NCBI GenBank assembly: GCA_016214035.1
Contig: JACRPF010000005.1
Coordinates: forward strand, 124,001-188,000
DNA: 64,000 nt
DNA from: Spirochaetota bacterium
Lineage (GTDB): Bacteria > Spirochaetota > Brachyspiria > Brachyspirales > JACRPF01
Reading direction: 5' to 3'
The position numbers and the translations under genes are program-made. Below, in pieces: positions 15,824-25,442 of the stretch; position 1 is the stretch's first letter, and each line of letters begins with the position of its first letter. The notes under the pieces are model-generated. The model was given only the letters and a program-made list of their open reading frames with translations. It did no database searches and was not told where the DNA came from.

Positions 15824-18286
15824 ATGTTTGCGCTTGAGAAAAGCAATGAATCAGTAGTCCTGCAAAACGGGAAACAATCTCTGCGGATATCATTCGTCAC
15901 CGGATCGACAGCCCGTATCACCTTCACTGAAGATAAACCATTCGGTGTTAAGCCGAGCTTCATCGTGACAACCAGTTCGACATACAATAATTATCGCATA
16001 ACGGAAAACGCCGGTTCAATTTCCATCGCCACAGAAGCCATGAAGATCGCCGTTGACAGACAAACCGGTGCGATGAGCTTTTTCGACAGCAGCGGTCGTC
16101 TTCTGATGCGTGAGCCGGAACGCGGCGGAAAATGGCTGACGCCGAAAGCGGTGTACAGAAATGTGTACCGGAAAGACGCGGCTGTCGCAGCCGGCATGAG
16201 CATCGACGGTGTCCGTGCCGTTGCCGGCGAGAGCGAACGTGTATTCGACCGCCATGCCTTCGAGGCCAAACTCGAATTCGTATTCAGTGAAAACGAAGCG
16301 CTTTTCGGATTAGGTTCGCATGAAGAAGGCTATGGCAATCTGCGCGGGAAGTCGCGGGATCTCTATCAGCAGAACATGAAGGCGGTGGTGCCGTATTTCG
16401 TTTCCACAAAAGGATACGGCATACTCGTGGACTGCTCTTCACTTATGACATTCCATGACGACGCATACGGCTCCTATATCTGGGCCGATGTTGTTGATGA
16501 ACTCGATTACTATTTCATCCAGGGCGACCGCTTCGACGATATCACCCGCGGGTATCATGAGCTTACCGGCGGGGCGCCGATGCTCCCGAAATGGGCGTTC
16601 GGTTATGTGCAGTCGAAAGAGCGTTACGTGAACGCGAGGGAGATGACGGACGTGGTGCGCGAGTACCGGCGTCGTGAAATACCGCTCGATCTTATCGTAC
16701 TCGATTGGAAATCATGGCCGGCGGGTGACGCCTGGGGACAGAAATCGTTCGACCCCGAACGCTTCCCCGATCCGAAAGGATTCACGCAGGAACTTCACGA
16801 CATGCATGCAAAACTGATGGTATCCATCTGGCCCATCATGACCGGCAACTGTCCGGACCAGCGCGAACTTCTTGACCGCGGTCTCATGCTCGGCAATCAG
16901 TCCACCTACAACGCGTTCGATGACGATGCGCGGCGTATCTACTGGGAGCAGGCGAATCGCGGACTTTTTTCAAACGGCGTCGACTCCTGGTGGTGCGACT
17001 GCAGCGAACCGTTCGAGGCGGACTGGACGGGCGCGGTAAAACCTGAGCCGCATGAACGGCTTACCATAAACACGCGGCAGTCGAAGCAGTATATAGACGA
17101 AGGCCTGATCAATGCGTATTCGCTTTTCCATGCACGCGGCATCTATGAAGGTCAGCGCAAGGTATCCGGAAAAAAGCGCGTGATCAATCTGACGCGTTCA
17201 TCCTACGCCGGTCAGCACCGGTACGCGACGGTTACCTGGTCGGGCGATATCTCTGCAACGTGGGAAACGCTCAGGCGTTCCATACCCGAAGGCGTCAACT
17301 TCTGCGCGGCGGGAGAACCGTATTGGAGTCTGGATATCGGCGGCTTTTTCATCAAGAACGATCCGAAGTTATGGTTCTGGCGCGGCGATTACGATAATGG
17401 ATGCCGCGGACTCACCGATGCGTCCATTACCGAACCGGACCCAAAAGACAACGGCTGTACGGATCTCGGTTATTGGGAACTGTATACGCGCTGGATGCAC
17501 TACGGTGTGTTCCTACCCATGTTCCGTTCGCACGGCACCGATGCTCCGCGTGAGATCTGGCGCTTCGGCGAGCCGGGGACGCCGTTCTATGACGCGATTG
17601 CCGCATCCATACGTCTTCGCTACCGGCTCATCCCGTACATCTATTCGCTTGCAGCGCAGGTGACACTGAGTAGTTACACGATGCTCCGCGCGGTGGCGCT
17701 GGATTTTCCCGATGACGCGACCACACATGACCTCATCGACCAGTTCTTATTCGGTCCGGCATTCATGGTCTGTCCCGTGTGCAGTCCGATGTACTATCTC
17801 AGGAATTCAGAACCGATACGCGATTCCGTCAAACGCCGTGACGTCTATCTGCCGCGCGGACGCCGGTGGTATGATTTCTGGACTGACGAAGTGTATGAGG
17901 GCGGACAGACAGTGAGCGCCGACGCCCCGCTTGAAAAAATCCCCGTGTTCGTGCCGGCGGGTTCCATCATTCCGATGTCGCCGGTAATGCAGTATGTAGA
18001 TGCAATCCCCGATGCTCCGTATGAGATCAGAGTCTATCGCGGTGCGGACGCCGAATTCAATCTGTATGAAGATGCAGGCGATTCCTACGGCTACGAAAAC
18101 GGCGAGTATGCCATGGTGAAGCTTTCGTGGCATGACGCCGCAGGTGAATTGGTGATCGCGGAACGTACCGGCGGTTTTTCCATGCTGGTGAAATCGCGGG
18201 AATATCAGATCGTGTTCATCTCAGCACAGGGGCGGAAAACCAGGACGGTCCGATACACCGGGCAGGAGTTTCGCACATGTGTATGA
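15824..18286 (+). CDS. GH31 family alpha-glycosidase with C-terminal DUF5110-like region
   Basis: An 820-residue GH31 enzyme. The nucleophile Asp is in SWWCDCSEPFEADW near residue 392 and the acid/base Asp in VTWSGDISATWE near residue 475. LDLIVLDWKSWPAGDAWG and LMVSIWPIMTGNC are typical of YicI/XylS-like alpha-xylosidases and related alpha-glucosidases. An N-terminal sandwich (NEALFGLGSHEEGYGNLRG) and a C-terminal DUF5110-like domain flank the barrel. The frame is open from ATG 15800, which overlaps the previous stop, but ATG 15824 has AGGAG six bases upstream and is preferred. No signal peptide, so cytoplasmic action on imported oligosaccharides is likely. Confidence 0.92.
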   Translation: MFALEKSNESVVLQNGKQSLRISFVTGSTARITFTEDKPFGVKPSFIVTTSSTYNNYRITENAGSISIATEAMKIAVDRQTGAMSFFDSSGRLLMREPERGGKWLTPKAVYRNVYRKDAAVAAGMSIDGVRAVAGESERVFDRHAFEAKLEFVFSENEALFGLGSHEEGYGNLRGKSRDLYQQNMKAVVPYFVSTKGYGILVDCSSLMTFHDDAYGSYIWADVVDELDYYFIQGDRFDDITRGYHELTGGAPMLPKWAFGYVQSKERYVNAREMTDVVREYRRREIPLDLIVLDWKSWPAGDAWGQKSFDPERFPDPKGFTQELHDMHAKLMVSIWPIMTGNCPDQRELLDRGLMLGNQSTYNAFDDDARRIYWEQANRGLFSNGVDSWWCDCSEPFEADWTGAVKPEPHERLTINTRQSKQYIDEGLINAYSLFHARGIYEGQRKVSGKKRVINLTRSSYAGQHRYATVTWSGDISATWETLRRSIPEGVNFCAAGEPYWSLDIGGFFIKNDPKLWFWRGDYDNGCRGLTDASITEPDPKDNGCTDLGYWELYTRWMHYGVFLPMFRSHGTDAPREIWRFGEPGTPFYDAIAASIRLRYRLIPYIYSLAAQVTLSSYTMLRAVALDFPDDATTHDLIDQFLFGPAFMVCPVCSPMYYLRNSEPIRDSVKRRDVYLPRGRRWYDFWTDEVYEGGQTVSADAPLEKIPVFVPAGSIIPMSPVMQYVDAIPDAPYEIRVYRGADAEFNLYEDAGDSYGYENGEYAMVKLSWHDAAGELVIAERTGGFSMLVKSREYQIVFISAQGRKTRTVRYTGQEFRTCV

Positions 18287-18327
18287 TATAATACATTGAG
18301 CATCACGAAAAAATTATGGAGAACTAT

Positions 18328-19329
18328 ATGTCGACTGCCAATATTGCGATTTTGTCCACCGGTCATGTCCACGCGAAGATGTTCATCGAGAATACCATGA
18401 AATCCGCCGACGGTCGCAAAGTCACCCATATCTGGGATGATGTCGCCGAACGCGGAAAAAAATATGCCGCTCTGTGCGGTGCCGCGTTTGAGCCGGATAT
18501 AGACAAGGTCATTGCCGATCCATCGATACACGGCTTTATCATCTGCAAGGAAAACACGCAGCATCTGCCGCTCTTGGAAAAAGCGATACGGACGGGAAAG
18601 CCGGTGATGCTCGAAAAACCGCTGGTCACCACGACTGCCGATCTGGCTGCGGTGAAAAAGCTGCACGCGCACTATCCCGCGCCTTTGTTTTGCGGCTACG
18701 TCCTGCCGTTCTCCGGAAGCATGAAGGCCGTAGCGGCGCTGGTGAACGCCGGGGCCTTCGGCGATATCCTTCGTGTGAAATTCAGAAATTCCCAGGCCGC
18801 AGCATATAACCGCATGTTCGATGAGCCGGAACGCGCATGGCTGCATGATCCGAAACTCGCGGGCGGCGGAGCGCTCCAAGACGGCGGACAGCAGGCAGTG
18901 CATCTCCTGCTCTCATTGTTCGGACCGGTCAAAGAGGTGTGGGCGTGTATCCGCAATGAAAGCGGTGTCTACCCCCGGGTTGAGGATTTCGGCATCGCGC
19001 ATCTGAAATTCGCATCGGGAGTGATGGGCACCATAGAAGTGGGCTGGACGCAGACCGGCGGTATCGGCGGTATCGAGATATCAGGCTCCAAAAGCACGCT
19101 CTGGAACGACGGCAGAAGATATGTCATGGGCACGACGGGTGGTGAAGCAAAAGCGGTGACCGATCTGGATGAAGACCCCGTTCGCGTGGACCGTCTGGCG
19201 GCCGCCATACGCGGCGAACTGACAGAAGAAGTCCTTGCAAAAGATTTTGAGGCTATCTGCGGCACCGTTGCTGTTCTTGAAGCGATGTATACGTCAGCAG
19301 CACAGGGAACCTGGGTCAAGGTGCGCTGA
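18328..19329 (+). CDS. Gfo/Idh/MocA family oxidoreductase
   Basis: A 333-residue NAD(P)-dependent sugar dehydrogenase-type protein. The Rossmann start is ANIAILSTGHVHAKMFI, less glycine-rich than usual. The family signature EKPLVTTTADL follows at about residue 97, and the substrate domain contains DGGQQAVHLLLSLFG with the conserved His. ATG 18328 is chosen because GGAG lies six bases upstream (frame open from 18316). A TATAAT box at 18287-18292 may provide a local promoter, although the gene follows the GH31 gene by about 40 bases. It probably oxidises or epimerises a sugar released by the upstream enzymes. Confidence 0.9.
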   Translation: MSTANIAILSTGHVHAKMFIENTMKSADGRKVTHIWDDVAERGKKYAALCGAAFEPDIDKVIADPSIHGFIICKENTQHLPLLEKAIRTGKPVMLEKPLVTTTADLAAVKKLHAHYPAPLFCGYVLPFSGSMKAVAALVNAGAFGDILRVKFRNSQAAAYNRMFDEPERAWLHDPKLAGGGALQDGGQQAVHLLLSLFGPVKEVWACIRNESGVYPRVEDFGIAHLKFASGVMGTIEVGWTQTGGIGGIEISGSKSTLWNDGRRYVMGTTGGEAKAVTDLDEDPVRVDRLAAAIRGELTEEVLAKDFEAICGTVAVLEAMYTSAAQGTWVKVR

Positions 19330-19382
19330 GCGATGACCAAAATAATTTACACGACTATAAAATAACACCATAAGGAGTTTTT

Positions 19383-20273
19383 ATGATCTACCGAACATTA
19401 GGAAAGTCAGGAATCAAAATCCCCGTTATCGGTCTCGGCACATGGCAATTCGGCGGCGAATGGGGAAAGGATTACACGGCGCAGGAAGTAGTGGAAATCA
19501 TGGCGGCCGCCAAAAGCGTCGGCATCAATTTCATCGATACCGCGGAGTGTTACGGCGATCACCTCTCCGAAAAACTGATCGGCGAGGCCATACACAACGA
19601 GCGGGATAAATGGATCATTGCGACCAAGTTCGGGCACAAGTACAATAAGTTCCAGGATCGCACGGTTGCAAGCAGCCCCGCCGACGTCACTGCGCAGCTT
19701 GAAGCATCACTGCGCGCCCTGCAGACCGATCATGTCGACCTGTATCTGTTTCATTCGCTGAACGATGAGGCATTTAATAATCAGGAAATGTGGACGGTTC
19801 TGCAGAATCATCAAAAGGCGGGAAAAATCCGCGTGCTCGGCATATCGGTCTCACACATGGACAATCCGGGTCAGGTCAAACGGGCAACCGAGGTGGGCGC
19901 TTCGGTTATTGAGATTGCCTATAACCGCATCTGGAAAATCGCTGAGAAAGAGTCGCTGCCGGAATGTCAGCGGCAGAACCTGGGCGTGCTCGCCCGCGTT
20001 CCGCTGGCCTCAGGATATTTGACGGGAAAGTTCAACCCGAACTCGACCTTTGCCGCCAATGACGTGCGGTCGCTGAACGGTCAAAAAGGCGTTGAGCAGC
20101 ATGTGAAACTGGTTGAAGAGATCAGGAATGAAGTACCCGCGGGCGTGCCGATGGCGCACTGGGCTATGGCATGGTGTCTGAAACATCCCGCCGTGCATGC
20201 CGTGCTGCCGGGCTGTAAAAATCCGGCGCAGGTGATCGATAATGCCAGGGCGGCGGAATTACTGGAGCGATAA
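19383..20273 (+). CDS. Aldo/keto reductase
   Basis: A 296-residue NADPH-dependent reductase of the AKR superfamily with the complete catalytic tetrad: Asp and Tyr in FIDTAECYG, Lys in IIATKFGHK and His in VDLYLFHSLND. The C-terminal half has the cofactor-binding pattern ending AVLPGCKNPAQVIDN. AAGGAG precedes the ATG by seven bases. It lies 53 bases after the Gfo/Idh/MocA gene on the same strand, so a shared carbohydrate-processing role is likely. The downstream gene is convergent. Confidence 0.93.
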   Translation: MIYRTLGKSGIKIPVIGLGTWQFGGEWGKDYTAQEVVEIMAAAKSVGINFIDTAECYGDHLSEKLIGEAIHNERDKWIIATKFGHKYNKFQDRTVASSPADVTAQLEASLRALQTDHVDLYLFHSLNDEAFNNQEMWTVLQNHQKAGKIRVLGISVSHMDNPGQVKRATEVGASVIEIAYNRIWKIAEKESLPECQRQNLGVLARVPLASGYLTGKFNPNSTFAANDVRSLNGQKGVEQHVKLVEEIRNEVPAGVPMAHWAMAWCLKHPAVHAVLPGCKNPAQVIDNARAAELLER

Positions 20274-20316
20274 TCGGTTCGCTATCGCCACGAGCTGTCA
20301 GCAGGAAGACATTTAT

Positions 20317-22437
20317 TTATCGTACGATAACCTTCACGGTCTTTTCACCCGTCGCTGATGTGATGCGGCATATATACACGCCGGGTGCCACCCGTCTGCC
20401 GTTATGTGCGGACAGATTCCAGCGTGCGGTGCCGTTGCTCTCGGCAAGAAGTGCCGCGACAGACCGTCCGGAAACACTGTATATCTGCACCGATGCATCA
20501 CGCGACAGATTGGCAAATACTATCGGCGTACTGCCCCGCGACGGATTGTTGACGGCGAATACGCGTTCAAGATCGCGCTGAACGGTGAACAGCCGCGACA
20601 GATCGATGTTGCTTACGATATGCGGAGCGCTTGACGTACCGGCTGTCTGTATCTCCGTGAAAAGATCATAGTGTACTGTTGTGTCGAGCCCTTCGGGAGG
20701 CGTCCACTCGTACGTGTACGTGCCGCCCGACGGTATCTGCATGAGCCCGCGCATGGTGCCGCCGAGCGACAGGAATGAATTGCTCCCGCTTGGTGATATT
20801 CTGAACAGAACAGCAACAGGTTCAATACAGTCCTTCGAAAGTGTGCAGGTGTACCGCATGATGTTGTTTGCCGGGACAAGTTCTATCGTTCCGCCGCTTA
20901 CGGCGAGACGGGGAACGGTGATCGCCGTTACCGGTCCGGTGAGCGATTCCCCATACGCATTGGTGGCGGCGATCCGGTAATAATATGTCATGCCGCATGC
21001 GAGGCCGTCGTTCGTATAGCGGGCGGCATTCGCGGGTGCGGTACCGATGAACGAGTATGTAAGCCCGTCGATGCTGCGGTATACACGATACGCAGACTCG
21101 TTGGTCGCCAGATCTACCCAGGAAAGGACAACAGCGTTGGCGCCTGCGTTGACCGTAAATGATCCGGGCGAATCCGGGATGCGTCCGTCAACGGTATAGG
21201 TCCGTGTGTTCGTGACGCCATTGTTGCCGATCGTATCGCGACCATAAAAGCGCAGTGTCGTGGTAGCCGCGACGGGAAATGAAGTCCCGCCGGTGGTGAA
21301 CTGCGTGAACGGTGAACCGTTGGTCGACCAATAACCATAGTTCTCGTTGACGGCAAGACTGACGGAGAAGGACTTATTTGTCGTGAAATTCGACGGTGCG
21401 CCGGTGATGAGCGGTGCTTCCATGTCCAGATAATTCGTACGATTATTATTTCCTTCGTCCGCTTCCTGTATCCGGTCGGCATCATCCGCCATCGCGCGAA
21501 TCGTATGCGTACCGGCAGTTGCAGTCCATACTGCGGAAGAAGCATCCACGACGATCTTCTGTCCGGGCAGAAGATTGGTCATCTTGACCCCGTACGAGAG
21601 ATAGACGCCGTCAACCCAGAATGTTACCGAGTGATTCGTGAGCGGTGAAGCATACAGACCCGCGTTCGAGAGAACACCGCTGAACGTCACCGTATCGCCC
21701 GGTTTCGGAGCAGACGGAGACCATGAGATACTGTCGACGACCAGGTCGCACTTGATGACGGTATATGTCTGTGTATTTGTCGTGCCATTGTTGCCGAGCA
21801 CATCACGGCCGTAACTGCGCAGTGCAGTTGTCCTGTCAATGAAAATGGATACACCGTTTGTCGTGAACGGCATAAAAGCCGAACCGTTTGTCGACCAGTA
21901 GCCGGTATTCTCATTCACATCGAGGTTGATAGTGAAAGACCGGTTTGTCGTCATTCCCGCGGGCATACCCGACACCGCCGGCGGAGCAGTATCGAACGTG
22001 TACACGAACGTGTCGGTCACGCTCGATACTGTATTGCTTGCGCCGTAGACGCGCAGCGTTGTGGTGCGGTCGATGACGATGGATGTGCCCGCCGTCGTGA
22101 ACTGCTGGAACGCCGATGCGTTCGTCGACCAGTAACCGAAATTCTTGTCGACGTCGAGGTTCACGGTGAAAGAATTATTGGTCAGTACACTGCCGGGGGC
22201 GCCGGTGACCTCGGGTGGTATCTGGTCGGGGGAAAGACCGGAGTTGTAGCGGAGTGTGTACATCGTTTTGCTTAAGCCCCTGCTCGCGACGACCATTTCG
22301 GGATACACGGTATCGCAATTGTCGATGAAGCCGCACTGCCGGTTCTCGCCGTCGTGCCAGCGTCCCGTCACCGGCTGGTCGATAAACTCGAACCAGTGGC
22401 AGCCCACGAGATTGTTGTTCGTAAGCGCGCCCACCAC
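20317..22437 (-). pseudogene. 3' part of a split agarase-like gene: end of barrel, adhesion and sorting domains
   Basis: This frame continues, in phase, the gene ending at 22516; only the TGA at 22516-22518 separates them. The missing bridge translates as LDRGLFSSGLVPSW, matching LDRGLFDPGNVPV in the paralogue at 2635. The first 65 residues complete the glycosidase barrel. Then follow two chitobiase-C-like repeats (each with YWSTN..F..FTT), a CARDB domain (GTHTIRAMADDADRIQEADE), a third such repeat, a fibronectin type III domain (YRVYRSIDGLTYSFIGTA) and a C-terminal FlgD/Por-type sorting domain (VQIYSVSGRSVAALL ... GVYICRI). ATG 22437 has no separate ribosome-binding site or promoter, so independent expression is unlikely. 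Confidence 0.8.
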
Positions 22438-22515
22438 GTAGTTGGAATAGGAAAGGGCACGTCCGGTCTGATTCCAGCTGGGGACGAGTCCCGATGAGAA
22501 CAGGCCGCGGTCGAG

Positions 22516-24402
22516 TCAGCCGAAATGGAATTCGCTGATGATGTAGGGTTTGTCGCCGGCCACCTGATAGGTGATCGACCCGCTGTTCGTCCAGAGCTTG
22601 GCATAGACATTGAAACTGACAACGTCGCAATATCGTCCGGCGGCCTGTGCAGCATGCCAGGTCAGCAGGGCGAAACGGCAGCCGAGATACAGCCGGTTCG
22701 GAGCGAGCGACTTAATGACGTTGCTGACGGTGCTGAAATATTTCGTCGCCGTTTTATCGTTAAAGGCGTAGAGATCGGCATACATCCCCGCGTTGTAGGC
22801 GGGCGGATTGAGATTCAATACGTCGTTCCATGATGCGTAGGAGGTGTTCCACTGGGCGTTGAGCGCCGAGACCAACATATATTTCGCCTGAAGGTCGCTC
22901 ACGAGTGCAATTTTTGCCGCCTGGGTTGCGGGACCACGAAGTGCATCGTACGCCTGCACTACTTCCGCAGCTGCGACATCGGCAGTGGTGGTCGATGTCT
23001 TCCACGGCATCTCGTTGTCCACGTAATAGCCGATGCACCAGGGATCGTTGAGCGATGTGTTTATGACTGCGGACTGCATCTTGGCAACAAGCTCGTTGGA
23101 GAAGCTGATATTGAAAACATCGGGGAACGATGCCGGTACCGCGCCCGATATATTCGTAAGCCGGATAGCTCCGGCGGTACTGATGGTGGCGATATACGGC
23201 ACCCTGCGCTGATTGTAGATGGATGGCTGCGACCAGTTGCCGATAGTATTGAACCCCCAGCTCGGAAGACGCTTGAGGCATGTATCGGCGTAATCAGTGC
23301 TGTAGTTCGAGCCGTACTTCTGCTTGATGACATAACGGAACAGGTTCAGGCCGCTAGAGTTGTAGAATTCGGCATCGTACGCCGGTTTTTCCTCGAACCA
23401 GGTGTCACGCCCCGTCAATGCTGTCCAGTTGCCGTCGTTGACGTTATTAAAACCGTGGGAAAAGAACAGTTTGCCGGCGGGATCGACGAAGTACCATTTG
23501 CCGTTCACTTTTTCCGTGCGGAACGCCCCGGTGGCAGCGCGCGTGGGGCCGTCCTGCCAACCGCCCCATGAATCCCACGATACGGGTTTGGGATTGGCGG
23601 CAAGGTCGTTGACTTCCTGCTCGCGGAACCACGCAAGTTCCTCGGTACAATGTGTTTTCTGCGGCCAGTCTTTGTTCATGAACTGACCGAAACGGTCGAT
23701 GAACGGGAACGCCGCCACGGGAAATGATCCGGGTGTGCCTGTTGCAACAATATTGCCTACATCATAGCGGGCGACCCTGCTTGGTGAGGATATCGTGTAG
23801 ATAATGATGTCGGTGATTCTGTCGAGTGCCGCCATGGTATCGCCGAACGCTGTACCCGGAGCCGTGTTGCCGACCGCGAGCGGTCCCGCACCCTGCATCC
23901 TCGGCGCGGGCATTCCGGCGAAGTACGCAGCATTGTAGAGATTTGAGAGCGGCGTCGGGGTGAGCGGGATGCGGAACGTGCCCGACCTGTTACTCTGAAG
24001 CGCAAGCGTATACGTTTTCGTTACGACAACGGGATATAATGGATGAGGTCCTTTGAGCTGACAAATGACGGTAAGAGGTACCGTATCAAGGTTGGTGACC
24101 TTGAACGTGAGTTCTCCGAACGCGCTGAGATCCCAGCCCGTATTACTCACGATCAACGCGGAAGGATGAACACCGCCTATTGATGAGACCACGCGCATGG
24201 CGGGACCTACCGAGCTCGTCACGGCCGAAAGTGTCGCATTGTTCGGCGTGAACCGTGAAACCTCACCGGCTCTGGAAAAATCGACAATCGTAATCGCTCC
24301 GGACAATTCTGCAGCCATATATATGCAAATGAAAAAAAATACATACCATGCGCGCTGCCGAAAGCGATTATCTATCGTATCATCAGTGTCGCCTTTAACC
24401 AT
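22516..24402 (-). CDS. 5' part of a split secreted agarase-like glycosidase, ended by an in-frame TGA
   Basis: The N-terminal 628 residues of a second agarase-like enzyme. ATG 24402 is used because AAGGAG lies six bases upstream (frame open to 24438). A signal-anchor stretch (YVFFFICIYMAAELSGA) precedes the beta-sandwich and barrel. Catalytic Glu candidates are in YYVDNEMPWK and YIISEFHFG. The frame stops at TGA 22516-22518, one residue after EFHFG, so the product lacks the last barrel unit and should not fold as an active enzyme. The intact paralogue at 2635 has Ala at this position. The possibilities are a nonsense mutation, sequencing error or readthrough. The whole reading frame would run 24402-20317 (about 1360 codons). 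Confidence 0.8.
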   Translation of the reverse strand: MVKGDTDDTIDNRFRQRAWYVFFFICIYMAAELSGAITIVDFSRAGEVSRFTPNNATLSAVTSSVGPAMRVVSSIGGVHPSALIVSNTGWDLSAFGELTFKVTNLDTVPLTVICQLKGPHPLYPVVVTKTYTLALQSNRSGTFRIPLTPTPLSNLYNAAYFAGMPAPRMQGAGPLAVGNTAPGTAFGDTMAALDRITDIIIYTISSPSRVARYDVGNIVATGTPGSFPVAAFPFIDRFGQFMNKDWPQKTHCTEELAWFREQEVNDLAANPKPVSWDSWGGWQDGPTRAATGAFRTEKVNGKWYFVDPAGKLFFSHGFNNVNDGNWTALTGRDTWFEEKPAYDAEFYNSSGLNLFRYVIKQKYGSNYSTDYADTCLKRLPSWGFNTIGNWSQPSIYNQRRVPYIATISTAGAIRLTNISGAVPASFPDVFNISFSNELVAKMQSAVINTSLNDPWCIGYYVDNEMPWKTSTTTADVAAAEVVQAYDALRGPATQAAKIALVSDLQAKYMLVSALNAQWNTSYASWNDVLNLNPPAYNAGMYADLYAFNDKTATKYFSTVSNVIKSLAPNRLYLGCRFALLTWHAAQAAGRYCDVVSFNVYAKLWTNSGSITYQVAGDKPYIISEFHFG

Positions 24403-24495
24403 GATCATCTCCTTACGCCGTTGAGCTGTTTTGATCATGAGTAAGCTTAAACCGGAATCACATGGATAAAACGGAGTTGTTATGGATATTCTTGT

Positions 24496-25416
24496 TTACT
24501 GCCGCAGTAGAGCTCTGAGCACCGCAATCTCATTAGTCATACGCAGAACTTCCGCTTCCGTTGCGTTGATGCAGTCCTCATGCACACGTGTTTCGCGCGT
24601 GTACCCGATTGAACGCTGCCAGCCCAGCGATCGCAGTTTTCTTCGCGCCGCAGCTTTCTGAAACAAAGGACGAGTGTTTGTTTCACCGAGCGGTGCATCG
24701 AGCGGGCTCTTGTCCACACCGAGATACGCGAGCAGTGCACGGGCCATAAAGACATGCCCGTCATCGGACGGATGAATGCCGTCGGGTGTGAACAGAAAAT
24801 GCGGATCATTCCGGTAACGCTGTTCACAGTATCCGGCAATCGCCCGGTGAAGATCGAACACAGCCGCACCCCGGGGCGTATCGTCCATGAGCCATGCGGC
24901 GTATCGCGCGAGTACGTCGTCATATCCGTCATACGGTTCGAGGTAACTGAAATTATTATACGATGCGGGACGCACTTTATTTGAAATGGACTTCGCTTCG
25001 AATGGCGGCGGTGTCATGATGAGCAGTTTCGAACCCGCGTTGCGGACTGCATCAGCAAGTTTCGTCATGCCGCTTTTGTACGCGGAAAACCGTTCCTCCG
25101 AGAACGGATGATAGATGCCGTCGTTCATGCCGTAGCATGCGATGGTGACATCGGGCCGCACGAGTGTAAGCGCACGAGACAGGCGCTCATGCACGCAGGG
25201 CCGCGGAAACGGATGCGCCGGTTCTGACAGACCACTTGCCGTTTCGCTGGAAAGTCCCGCGCTGATGATATCGGTAGTGCGGTCAGGATACAGCGACAGC
25301 AGCGCATAGTCGAGGAACGATACATACGCGCCGCTGTCGGTGATGCTGTCGCCGAGTATAAGTACACGGCATTCGGTAAGATCCAAAGCGGTCATAGGTT
25401 TTGCATTTTTGCTCAT
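24496..25416 (-). CDS. SGNH/GDSL family hydrolase
   Basis: A 306-residue lipase/esterase-like protein. Block I LILGDSITDSG carries the catalytic Ser, block III YGMNDG the Asn, and block V PDGIHPSDDGH the Asp-His pair. No signal peptide. The last 30 residues (EAEVLRMTNEIAVLRALLRQ) look coiled-coil. It probably deacylates a carbohydrate or lipid ester, like acetylxylan or rhamnogalacturonan acetyl esterases of this fold. It lies 26 bases after the cytochrome gene on the same strand and may share its transcript. Confidence 0.9.
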   Translation of the reverse strand: MSKNAKPMTALDLTECRVLILGDSITDSGAYVSFLDYALLSLYPDRTTDIISAGLSSETASGLSEPAHPFPRPCVHERLSRALTLVRPDVTIACYGMNDGIYHPFSEERFSAYKSGMTKLADAVRNAGSKLLIMTPPPFEAKSISNKVRPASYNNFSYLEPYDGYDDVLARYAAWLMDDTPRGAAVFDLHRAIAGYCEQRYRNDPHFLFTPDGIHPSDDGHVFMARALLAYLGVDKSPLDAPLGETNTRPLFQKAAARRKLRSLGWQRSIGYTRETRVHEDCINATEAEVLRMTNEIAVLRALLRQ

Positions 25417-25442
25417 GATTATCTTCGGTGACGACGATGGTG

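Noticed and set aside
20317-22437. Independent adhesin-like gene starting at ATG 22437
   Set aside because: The first residues match the end of the glycosidase barrel, the phase is the same as the upstream frame, and no promoter or ribosome-binding site precedes it.
22516-22518. TGA read as Trp or Gly through a changed genetic code
   Set aside because: Many other genes in the window end in TGA at family-appropriate lengths (for example 18286, 42343, 43092 and 28290), so TGA is a normal stop here.
22516-22518. Selenocysteine at the split agarase TGA
   Set aside because: The intact paralogue has Ala at this site, no Cys homologue is known to me, the residue is not catalytic in this family, and no convincing SECIS-like hairpin was seen just downstream.
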